64,000 nt of DNA from positions 62,001-126,000 of the forward strand of contig BGKB01000106.1 in NCBI GenBank assembly GCA_003116975.1, written 5' to 3'. The notes under the pieces are model-generated. The model ran no database searches and was not told the DNA's origin. It worked only from the letters and a program-made list of their open reading frames with translations. Made by a program: the position numbers and the translations under genes. Numbering within the stretch: the first letter of the stretch is position 1; each line of letters opens with the position of its first letter. Origin of the DNA: Aurantiochytrium sp. KH105 (taxonomy: Eukaryota > Sar > Bigyra > Thraustochytrida > Thraustochytriidae). This document shows, piece by piece, positions 40,994-50,106 of the stretch.

Positions 40994-42953
40994 CCCGAGC
41001 CGCTGCGCTGCCGCTGTGCTGTCGCCGCACAGATCGTCGTGGCGGTCTCCCCCCGCGCTCTTTTCCGCGCGCGTCGCGGGCTTGCGTTCTGGCTCGGCTG
41101 GCTTGCTTGTGCAACTTTTGCAAAAGGGTCCCTGCACCGCCAGCGTCCTCGGCGCCGAAAATGGACTCGGGCTCGGCCGGCCCCGGGTTGGCGCGGCGGC
41201 GAGGGAGGGCCGCTGCTCAGCCCCGCCCAGCGCCCGCTCCGCTCTGCGCTCGCCCGCCCGCTCTGCGCCGCTCTCTCCGCGCCCGCCTTCTCGAGCCTCC
41301 GGCGAGCGCGCGTACTGGTTCTGGTCCTGGTTCTTGGCCTCCTCCGCGCGCGCAAGCAGGCCGAGCGAGGCCCGGAAATCGGGGCCCGGCGCCCGGAATT
41401 CCGGCCGAGCGAGACCGCGCAGAAATGCCGGACTCGCGCCGCCTGCACGCGCTGAGAGCGCCCCGGCGCGGCGCGGCTGGGCAGGCAGGCCGTGCGGGCG
41501 CGGCGCTGCGGCGTACGCGCGCGGCGAGAGGACAGCTGCGCGGCGCCCGCAGGCGAGGCGGATTCGGCGCGCTCGGGAAGCGGCAGCTGCCAGGAGCCAC
41601 TTCGCGGCAAGGCATTGAGGGCATGGGTGGATGGCGCAGCGCGGAAGATGGCGTTGGATGGAGACGCAGCGAGAACTCGAGGCCGCGAGGGAAACCTGCG
41701 CCGCGCGAGGCAGCGCCGACGCGCGAGGGCCGGCGGAGGCGAGGCGGGGAAGCGGGGCGAGACATCGGCCTCGGCCTAGGTCTTGACCGCGACGTCGGGG
41801 CGGAAGCGGCGCGGAAGAAGCGGCCGAAGCCGCGAATACTTTGGGCGTATCCGCGAACGGAGCAGGAAGCCCGACGCGCGACCTTCATGGACGCTCTCAT
41901 GTTGCTGTTGCTGCTCAGGCTGCTGCTGCTGCTGCTGCTCAGGCTACGTGCGACTGCGAGTTGTAAAAGTCGGCATGAAGCTGCCGTCTGGGAGCGGCTC
42001 TGCGCTAGGTAAAGAAAGACGCCGGCAGGCTTGAGACGAGGTCGAGGTCCATTTACGTGACGCGACCTCGGGAAGCCCTCGCGCCGTGCCTGGGAGAAAA
42101 AACAAAAACGTCGCGATTGGAATCGTTGAGTTGCGCGGCGAGAAGCTCGTTGCGCTCTTGACCTCGGACCGGGAATCTCTCTTGGAGAAAGAATTGGATC
42201 AGACGGTGACGCGTTTGATGGAAAGGGCGACGCCGCCACAGGCACAGACACGGTCGCAACCGGCATCGGCCGCTTCAAAGGCGCAGTAAGGTTCTTGGTG
42301 CAGCTGCAGCTGCTAACGGTCCTAGGGTCGATCACGAGGCACAGGGCCGACGCAAGAGGACGCAAGTGCGAGTCGCGGTCCAGGGTTCGAGGAGAATACG
42401 CTTGGCTTTTTTTGGGGGGACGCCGTGAGTGTGGCGCTGAGTGCGGGCTTTGCTTGTTGCGTTGTCCTTGTTAATGCGGCAGAATATGATGATTTCGCGA
42501 CTGCATGAGTCGACGAGACAACTGCGCAACTGAACTCTTGATTCACTTCACATGTTTGCATATTTGGATCGATGCGTCTGCGTTGGGAGTCATGATCTTG
42601 CTTTCGGCAGAACTACTTCCGACAAATAAACCATCGTGCGCGAGAAGATAAGATGACGACTCATATCTATACGACCTCTTGATCGCTGATATACTTGGAG
42701 TCAGCTTTCGCTTACTTGCGAGAATGGATGATGGAACTGAAAATGAGGACACGCTTTTTTTTGGCACCTTTATAGGAAAACCGATGGTCTTCTCGCATTT
42801 GATAAACTAAAACAGCCAGATGCATGTCTACGAGTCATGTGAAAGCGCAACCTGAAACAGTTTCCTGACAACATGCCGTCGCTTGAGTCGAATTAGAGAT
42901 TATCGGTTTGGTTGCACCGCTTTGTTGGACAACAAGAGCGGCTTAATGCATTG

Positions 42954-43002
42954 CAGTGCAGCGTTCTCCGGGCCAGCCAGTGCAGAGTTCTCCGGGCCAA
43001 TC
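42954..43002 (+). promoter_or_regulatory. 24-bp direct repeat carrying a CCAAT box, upstream of first Roco gene
   Basis: CAGTGCAG, two variable bases, then TTCTCCGGGCCA occurs twice head to tail (42954-42977 and 42978-43002). In the second copy it continues as GGCCAATCAGC, a textbook CCAAT box ~330 bases before the ATG. The paralogue at 50107 lacks this pair. A promoter role is inference. Confidence 0.4.
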
Positions 43003-43083
43003 AGCGAAGTGTGTGTGCGCACGCGCGGCCTTTGCCCAAATACCGAATACACCCACTTGGCCCTCGCGCCGCGGCGCGACCGC

Positions 43084-43330
43084 GCGACTGCGCGGCAGGC
43101 GGGCAGGCGCGCAAGGCGCAAGCCAGCAACCCCCTCCCTCTCGGGCCCTTTCCTCGCGCGCGGGCGCCGCTGCGGTACACTCCGTCCGCGGCGCGCGGCA
43201 CGTGCAAAGTCTGCATCGCAGCCCAGCCAGGCTTTCTCGTCCCTTCTCGCCGCAGCCGCTTGCTCGCGGCGCTTCTGCGCGTCGCTCGCCCGCCCGCCCG
43301 CCCGCCCTCGCTCCCCTCGCCGCCGCCGCC
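43084..43330 (+). repeat. 5' flank block duplicated upstream of the second Roco gene
   Basis: From about 43084 the leader matches 49783-50106. Shared strings include GGCGCGCAAGGCGCAAGCCA, AACCCCCTCCCTCTC and CAGCCCAGCCAGGCT. Differences are mainly small length changes. The duplication that made the two genes therefore included ~250-320 bases of 5' flank. Confidence 0.8.
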
Positions 43331-46300
43331 ATGGGCCGCATCGAAGGCGCCGTGGTGTGCGTCGCGCAGTCCGCCGACCTCGTGCTGGCTGCCAGCTTCG
43401 ACGCGTACTTGCGCGCGTGGAGCAAGGAGGACGGCGCCCTCGTCTTGGAGATGAAGATTCCCAACAACAAAAGGGCCAACACTGTGGCCGTGCAGGGCAA
43501 CCTCGCCGCCGTGGGAACTGGCTACGGCGGCCTCTTCCTGATCGACCTGGCCACCGCCTCCGTCCTGCACGCCCTCCAGGGCCACACCAACGCCGTCTTG
43601 AGCGTCGTCTTCGACGGCAACGAGATCATCTCCGGCGGCGGGTACGGCGACCACACCGTCCGCGTCTGGGACAAGATCAGCGGCCGAGAGACCTTGAAGG
43701 TCGACGCCGGGGCGAAGGTCTGGGGTGTTGCCGCCCACGAAAACCTGCTCGTGGCCGGGTTGGACGACAAGACCGTGCGCGTCTTCGACCGGGCCAGCAG
43801 CGGCCCCCGCCACGTCCTCACGGATGCGACAGGCACGGTTTGGGCGGTCGCGATCGACGCGCAGCGCATGGTGAGCGGGTCCGAGGACAACAAGGTGAGG
43901 GTCTACGCCGTGCCCTCCTTCGAGCTCGTCCACGTCCTCGAAGGGCACACCAACACGGTGCGCTCTGTCGCGCTCGAGGAGGGCCTCGTCGTGAGCGGGT
44001 CCTTGGACAACACGGTCAGAGTCTGGGACGCGCGCAGCGGAGACGCGCTGCACGTCTTGCGAGGACACTCGAAGACGGTGTTTGCGGTGTCTCTCCTGGG
44101 GTCGGAGATCGTGAGCGGATCCGACGACAGGAGCGTGCGCATCTGGGACGCGGAGGCGGGCGCCTCGACGCGCGTGCTGTTCGGCTGGGAGGCCATGCGG
44201 CCCATCGAGGACGTGCTCGGCGCCTCCGCGACGACTGCGGCGGCGGAGGAGGCGCTCAAGGCGGCGCTGGCGAACGGGGACCCCGCGGAGCTGGGCCGCT
44301 GCAAGCTCATGGTCGTCGGCCAGGGCGCCGCCGGCAAGACGTCCACGGTGCGCTCGCTGCTGGGCATGCCGCCCGTGGCGGAGCACCTTTCGACGGTGGG
44401 CGTCGAGCTTAAGCGCACCGATGCAGAGTCGTGGAAGGAAGAGGAATTCGACAGCGGATTTGAAAGCCAGGCCTACCGCGTGGCGGCGCTGCGCATGGCC
44501 GCGCAGGAGCAAGCCGCGAGCAAAAAGCGGCAATCGCTGCCCAGACGCGTGTCTCGCGGCATTGTAGACGTCGTTCGTCGACGTTCGTCTGCGGCGCGAC
44601 CCTTCGTCGCAGAGGAGCAGGTGGAGCTGGTGCCCGAGGCCGAGATGGCGCAACGGTTCGAATATGCAGAAATCGAGGACATGGCCGGCAAGACGCAGTC
44701 AGGCCAGAAGATCAAGTTTACGATCTGGGACTATGCAGGTCAAGACGTCTTTTACGCGCTGCACCACATTTTCCTCACGCGCGAGGGCGGCGTCTTCATG
44801 CTCGTCTTTGACACGCAGGAACTCCTCACCGAGCAAAACAAAGCGTTAGAGTATCTGCGTTTTTGGCTCAACTCCATCAAGCTGCACGCGCCCAAAGCCC
44901 CTATTCTTTTGGTCGCAACGCATTACGATCAAGCTTCCATCAGCCTTCAAGACGTGGAAAGGATTCTCCAGTCCCTCTTTCGCGAGCTGCGTGGAATTAA
45001 ACTGGTGAAAAACAGTGGGGCTCGGCTGAGTTTTTTCCCCATTGACAACATGAGTCCCGCGGCAAACCGCGCTGCCAATCTGCGCGCTGCCGTGGAGAAA
45101 GCGGCATCCAAACTTGAGGCTGTGTCGCAAAAGATCTCGCTGCGCTGGCTCAAGGTCTTGGACGATCTCATGAAATCGAACTGCGCCCACGTTCCCTTTG
45201 CAAAAGTGCAGGAGTTGGCGACCAAGTACCACGCCGGCGACCAGACAGACGAACTGCTCGAGTTTTTCCACGAGCTTGGTATGCTTGTGCATCTGCGCGC
45301 CACCGACATCCTGCACGACAAGGTCGTGCTAAATCCCCAATGGCTCTTGGACAAGCTGGCCCGAGTCATTGCGGACGAGATTCATGTCCAGGACATTTAC
45401 TACGACGAGAGGCTTTCCGACCTCGAGCTTGAGGACGACTTCGCGCTCCTGCGTCACACGGGCATTGGTTCACGCGCCTTGCTCGAGTTCCTCTGGGACG
45501 ATGAAGAAGTCGAATACCTTGTGGAGTTCATGCGCGGCGCCATGCTACTGTCAAACTGGGATTTCCCGGAAGATACCTTCACATCAGGCCGTCAAGGCGA
45601 ACCGCTCTATCTGGTGAGCAGTCTGCTCAAGAACTCGACCGACGCTGATCTTGACGCAGCGATTGCGGACATGGACCCCGGTCTGACATGCGTTCTGGAC
45701 TTTTCCGAGTTTTTCCTTCCGGATGGCGTCTTTGCACGGCTGCTCTCGCTTTGCGCTCAGCATAGCGGAGAACATGGATCTCTAGCGCGCGCGCCTCGCC
45801 TTGCGGGTAACAAGGCCATCATCTTTTTCGGCCTCTCCGTGTTCGCGCTTGAGCAGACCCAGGACAAGATCTGGATCCGTGTCGAGCGTGACTCCAAGAA
45901 GCCCGCGAGCACGCTCAAGACGCTGGTGAGTATGTTTCGAGGCGCACGCGACGCGGTGTTTCGGGATTTACCTTGGGGGCTTCTTCTCCAGTCGCCAAGA
46001 AATGAGTCCATCTTGGTCTCGTACGACGATGTGGTTCGGGCGCGTACATCCGGCGAAGATTCTGTCTTATCTGTGAGCACCAAAGTCGTGAACGTAGGAG
46101 ACTTCGAGCCCTTCTTCCAGGACGGCTCGCTCAAGGAGGACGAGCACGATACGGGCCATGTGGAGCGGGCGCCAGTTCGACAGCCGGGTGCCGGTCTCGA
46201 GTACCACGTCTTTTTGAGCCACCGACAAGTGGACGCCGGCGACACATGCAATCTCATGGCAGAGAAACTTAAAAATCGAGGCCTCAAGGTCTGGTTCGAT

Positions 46301-46630
46301 CAGGAGAGTCAGGGCAATCTGGCAGAGGACGCCATGCGTCGTGGGATTCGCGCGTCAAAGTGCTACCTTCTTTTTCTCTCCAAGACAGTCTTCCAGGGCG
46401 CGGTGCGCATGGAGCTCGAGACGGCACTTCAGGAGGAGAAGCCTATCTTGCTTGTCCACGAGAGCGACCCGAATCGACTCGGCTTTGACACCTTTTCCAG
46501 CTACATTGAGTCGGCCCCGGATTCTGCCAAGCACCTCTTCCGCGAGACGGAGTCCATGCCATTTCAACGTCGCTTATACTTGGCCGAAGCCTTTTACGAG
46601 GAGCTCATTGCACGGATTGACGCCATTTGA
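43331..46630 (+). CDS. WD40-Roc-COR-TIR protein, copy 1 (NLR-like Roco receptor)
   Basis: 1,099 residues from the ATG at 43331 (GCCGCCATGG, optimal context). Residues 1-~285 are seven WD40 blades (e.g. GHTNTVRSVALEEGLVVSGS, DNTVRVWD). A Roc GTPase follows: Walker A GQGAAGKT (330-337), switch-region WDYAGQD, and THYD in place of NKxD, as in LRRK2. COR spans ~600-880 (DELLEFFHELGMLVHL, VVLNPQWLLDKLARVI). The C-terminal TIR domain (957-1099) opens EYHVFLSHRQVDAGD and has RMELETAL, with Glu1028 aligned to the catalytic glutamate of SARM1-type NAD hydrolases. Roco proteins normally carry kinase, LRR or ankyrin partners. Here the propeller would sense, Roc-COR would switch and dimerise, and TIR would signal or consume NAD+ (inference). 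A paralogue follows in tandem. Confidence 0.95.
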   Translation: MGRIEGAVVCVAQSADLVLAASFDAYLRAWSKEDGALVLEMKIPNNKRANTVAVQGNLAAVGTGYGGLFLIDLATASVLHALQGHTNAVLSVVFDGNEIISGGGYGDHTVRVWDKISGRETLKVDAGAKVWGVAAHENLLVAGLDDKTVRVFDRASSGPRHVLTDATGTVWAVAIDAQRMVSGSEDNKVRVYAVPSFELVHVLEGHTNTVRSVALEEGLVVSGSLDNTVRVWDARSGDALHVLRGHSKTVFAVSLLGSEIVSGSDDRSVRIWDAEAGASTRVLFGWEAMRPIEDVLGASATTAAAEEALKAALANGDPAELGRCKLMVVGQGAAGKTSTVRSLLGMPPVAEHLSTVGVELKRTDAESWKEEEFDSGFESQAYRVAALRMAAQEQAASKKRQSLPRRVSRGIVDVVRRRSSAARPFVAEEQVELVPEAEMAQRFEYAEIEDMAGKTQSGQKIKFTIWDYAGQDVFYALHHIFLTREGGVFMLVFDTQELLTEQNKALEYLRFWLNSIKLHAPKAPILLVATHYDQASISLQDVERILQSLFRELRGIKLVKNSGARLSFFPIDNMSPAANRAANLRAAVEKAASKLEAVSQKISLRWLKVLDDLMKSNCAHVPFAKVQELATKYHAGDQTDELLEFFHELGMLVHLRATDILHDKVVLNPQWLLDKLARVIADEIHVQDIYYDERLSDLELEDDFALLRHTGIGSRALLEFLWDDEEVEYLVEFMRGAMLLSNWDFPEDTFTSGRQGEPLYLVSSLLKNSTDADLDAAIADMDPGLTCVLDFSEFFLPDGVFARLLSLCAQHSGEHGSLARAPRLAGNKAIIFFGLSVFALEQTQDKIWIRVERDSKKPASTLKTLVSMFRGARDAVFRDLPWGLLLQSPRNESILVSYDDVVRARTSGEDSVLSVSTKVVNVGDFEPFFQDGSLKEDEHDTGHVERAPVRQPGAGLEYHVFLSHRQVDAGDTCNLMAEKLKNRGLKVWFDQESQGNLAEDAMRRGIRASKCYLLFLSKTVFQGAVRMELETALQEEKPILLVHESDPNRLGFDTFSSYIESAPDSAKHLFRETESMPFQRRLYLAEAFYEELIARIDAI

Positions 46631-47725
46631 TTATTGACCTTTATTCTAAAATCATGTTTGTTGTTGTAGTTCTCTATTCTGCGGCATTCGCCAACGTAGA
46701 TCAGACTCTTCAGACAGGAGAAAGAAAAATAAGAATACGAACGTTTGGTGACCAAACGAAGAAGACCCTCCTCTCGGTCGAAGCTCAGCACGATGGTAAT
46801 TAGAAGCTGAGAGAATCAGATTCTGCCAACTACTGTGTGAAAGCAAGCCATTTCTTGTACAAGAAAGAGATGCAAGGATAAGAAAAAAATGAGATGGAGT
46901 GGAAAAAGAGTCACGAGACTCGTCGATGTCTTGTTATAGATCTGTGCTAAATAGCGCCCAGTGTCTGCGTTCAGTTCAGTGCACCGAGAGCGATGCGCAC
47001 AGGGGGAGAAGCACTACACGCAGGAAACAATGGTAAACGAGAACGAACAAAGCTATCCTAACCTACGGGCCGACAAATGCTGATGATGGCCGTTCCGACG
47101 AGGCGTGATGACTCGTTCGCTCGCCCTCACGACTCCACTATGCTGTAACGCATCTGCCTTGATTGCCTTGCTAAGCGGCGTCAAGGTTTCAGAGGAGAGG
47201 CACGAAAACAGGGCAAGACGCCACAAGGAAGAGTTGGAGCAGCAGCCACTAAACTCTATTGCTGAAGCCATTGAACATCTCGCAATCCATTCTTCTTTTC
47301 AATTCTTCCCTCTCTCCCCTTTTCTTTTTGTTTCTTTTTTTTAGACTGCTGGCACTGCACGCGCTGGCCGCTGTGGCCGTCCTCAACCTCAAAGTCGGAG
47401 GCGCTGCCGTGCGAAGCAGATGCGGCAACCTGACCGACCTGGTTCGCCGAGGCTTCCATCATTAGAGACCTCCTCGACCTCATCGCCCTCGGGGAGGGTG
47501 CCGGTCTCGACGTCAGGTCCCAGGAGAGCCGACTTGTGGGCGGTCATCTGAGGAGGAGCACTAAGCTTTTTGGGCAATTCATGCGGAAGACAACAAAGAG
47601 ACGACCCTTGGTGAAGGGACACTTGTGCGCAAGAGACGAATCTTTTGATTCCGGACTTACTATAGAAATGAAACAAACCAATGCATCTCTCTTCGTCAAT
47701 GAAGTCGAGGACTGTCTTCCCTCGC
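46631..47725. other. Intergenic region with a coding-like remnant
   Basis: 1.1 kb downstream of copy 1, of lower GC than the genes. 47360-47560 is a GC-richer island whose minus strand reads as protein-like sequence in two frames (MTAHKSALLGPDVETGTL in one, MMEASANQVGQVAASASHG in the next). It may be a decayed exon. A T-rich tract lies at 47310-47342. No intact gene. Confidence 0.5.
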
Positions 47726-49305
47726 ATATCCCTATCTCAGAGAAACAAGGATATTAGTATCCTTATTACTGCTTATTCCCAATTAAATTTTAAAAGAAAA
47801 GTCTCCACCTTATTGATAGGGTTTTCAAAAAAGGTTATTTTTATTCGTATTTGCTATAAATGAGGTCGTGGAACGGTGTAGAACCACTTTTTTTCAAGCT
47901 CAAAAAGTTTTTTTTTGATGCTTGAGAAGGAGAGGGATGACCAGAAAACATCCTGGTGTGGACAATGAACGATGCCGGGTCTTCAGAAGTCGGCGAGCAT
48001 ATATCTGCTTATTTATGGTGAGAAATGCAGAACTAGTGGATATGCCATTTATCATGTCAAGAGTGAGGTCCATTAGGAGCTGACACGTGGATGTGCAGTG
48101 GAACCTTGCACGTTGTGCACATTTTGCTTGCTCGCTTGTCGTTGTCACCGCACCTTGCGCACATTTGCTGTATGACTTGAAAGGAAGATCTTTTACCCAG
48201 CGAGATTGATCTGTGATTCAATGACTTGTCGAGTCTGACCTGCTGGCCATTTCATTTGTTGAAGAACTCCCGGGTCTTTCCTACGTGCTTCCATTGACAA
48301 CTACTCACAATCTTATCAGCCTGCGCTTAGGTGGAATGGCCGTCTTTTGAATGTGATGAAATTGGGGAAATCTGGTCTGATTGACTGCATGATTTCGACA
48401 AAGTTAGGGTCCGGACCGGTCACGTCCTTGACCACCTCTGATACCACTACGTTTGGTGCCGCGGCTATCGTCAAGGCGCCTAAGATTGTCAACACGAGGC
48501 TCGGCTGCTGTAGATTCGTTTGACTGACTTCTGTCTTGCTGTCTTTCAAGGCTTCCTGTATGATAGACGTTAAAATATGGCCCAGGACGTTGCAGCTTTG
48601 GCTCGTTCAACCTTCGAATAACCTGAGACTATGGCGATGGCGTGCGCTCTTGTGTGGCCTGCGAGACAAGGTGCCCCAGAGTAGAGGCCGATGACACACA
48701 ATCTCGAGTTGCCTGTGAATCAAAAGCCCCTTGCAATTCTGCTCGAGGCGCAGCATGTAGAACGCGCTGATCTTCTTGAGAAGAGACGGATTGCACGTCC
48801 TCTCGAGTTGCCTGCGAATCGAAAAGAATGTGCGTCACTGCAGGAGACCGCGTCTCTGCACGAGACAGTGTCTCAGGAGCCGCAGACAAGGTATCAACAC
48901 GTAAGGCGAGACGTCGTCGTTGTGGCGCTTGAGCGTGGTGGTTAAAGTTCGCTCGACGATGTTGAGTCGCGCGACAAGCTGCGCTTGCCGTCTCGTCGAG
49001 ACTTAACCATCGTCAGCCGCTCTCAGGGGCGGGCCGAGCGCCAAAGACCCTTGCGCAGCCGCTACTGCGTCTCCTTGCCTGACACTTGGGGCGCAGCAAG
49101 TTCACCGCGCGCAGAAGGTCTGCTCGCGCTCGCGAACCGAGAAACCAAAGACCAGCGCTGTCAGCAACTAACTACTTTTACCAAAAAAGGATAAAATTAT
49201 CCCTATTTACTATGTAGAGCTAACTCCGGCGTAAAAATTTCTTTTAGTCAAAATTAAAAGGATAAAAATATGCTATTTTTGTATGGGGCTCTGAGATAGG
49301 GATAT
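47726..49305. mobile_element. 1.58-kb DNA element with 17-bp terminal inverted repeats, probably non-autonomous
   Basis: ATATCCCTATCTCAGAG at 47726-47742 is repeated as its perfect complement at 49289-49305, facing inward. Both ends are A/T-rich for ~120 bases and carry small GGATA hairpins (AAGGATA/TATCCTT at 47746-47763; GGATAA/TTATCC at 49190-49203). If the repeat is taken to start at TCCCTATCTC, each end is flanked by TA, as expected of a Tc1/mariner-type target duplication. The interior (47870-49150) has no intact transposase. It holds two ~110-bp-spaced copies of CTCGAGTTGCCTG. Family assignment is tentative. Confidence 0.6.
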
Positions 49306-50106
49306 TTAAGTCGAGAAATGCATTTTGCGCCTTATTACACCTGTGAAAACATCGGCCACGCGGTTCAAATAACCACGTTTAGCTGTCACCGTTCCATTCA
49401 AGACGGACGGTGCAGAGTGCTCGCCTTTAAAGCGTAGCTTTGACTTGTAATACATTTCGTCACAGAGTGAGTATACGTGTGCACACAAGTGAAGCATCGC
49501 CGTTGTTGTTGGATCATCAGAGTGCTCGTGCTAGAGCAAAGACTTTCCAATCATCAATCATGATCAGGGAGTACTTCGCCTCCTTTCGGTATACTACATT
49601 TCTGCTCGAGTTCTTCACTTCCCCAGCGGGAGAACAACTCCTGCGATGTGACCGAAGATGCTTTTGTGGCAGTCTGAGCCAGCACTCCCGCGCGTGTGCA
49701 CCGTCCGCGCGTGCCAGCGTGTGCACACGCTGGTCTTCTTCGCCCAAACACCTAATCCCCCTTTCGCCCCTGCGTGCAAGGCGCGACCGCGCGGCAGGCA
49801 GGCAGGCGCGCAAGGCGCAAGCCAGCAACCCCCTCCCTCTCTCTCCCCTCCTCGCGCGTGGGCGCCGCCGCGACACGCTCCGTCCGCGCGCCCCGTGGAG
49901 AACGCGCCAAGGCCGCATCGCATCAGCAGCCAGCCCAGCCAGGCTCTCTCTCCCAGCGCCCTTCCTTTCCTTTCCTCCCCTCGCCCGAGTCTCTCCCTCT
50001 CTCTCTCTCTGCTTTCTCGCCCCCTCTCCGCCCCCACCCGCTCGCTCGCGCCGCTTGCCCGCCCGCCCGCCCGCCCGCGCTCGCTCCCCTCGCCGCCGTT
50101 GCCGCC
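49306..50106. promoter_or_regulatory. 5' flank of second Roco gene
   Basis: 801 bases between the DNA element and the copy-2 ATG. The last ~320 bases (49783-50106) are homologous to the 43084-43330 block and include CT-rich tracts (49835-49855, 49990-50010) and (CCCG)n-like sequence at 50057-50078. The upstream 450 bases are not shared with copy 1. Confidence 0.6.

Larger units (their letters stand above)
40994..43330. other. Divergent intergenic region
   Basis: 2.3 kb between the RING-Tubby start and the first Roco gene. 41150-41800 is extremely GC-rich with overlapping frames on both strands. A CTG-rich run lies at 41900-41945. 42540-42880 is A/T-richer. A possible short frame on + (42086-42289) starts with GTG and is not called. 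Confidence 0.55.

Noticed and set aside
42086-42289. 67-codon + frame with helical, protein-like C-terminus
   Set aside because: Starts with GTG, has no recognisable homology and no splice context I can defend.
47900-48148. 82-codon minus frame inside the inverted-repeat element, Cys/His-containing
   Set aside because: Considered as transposase remnant, but no DDE or other motif is visible.
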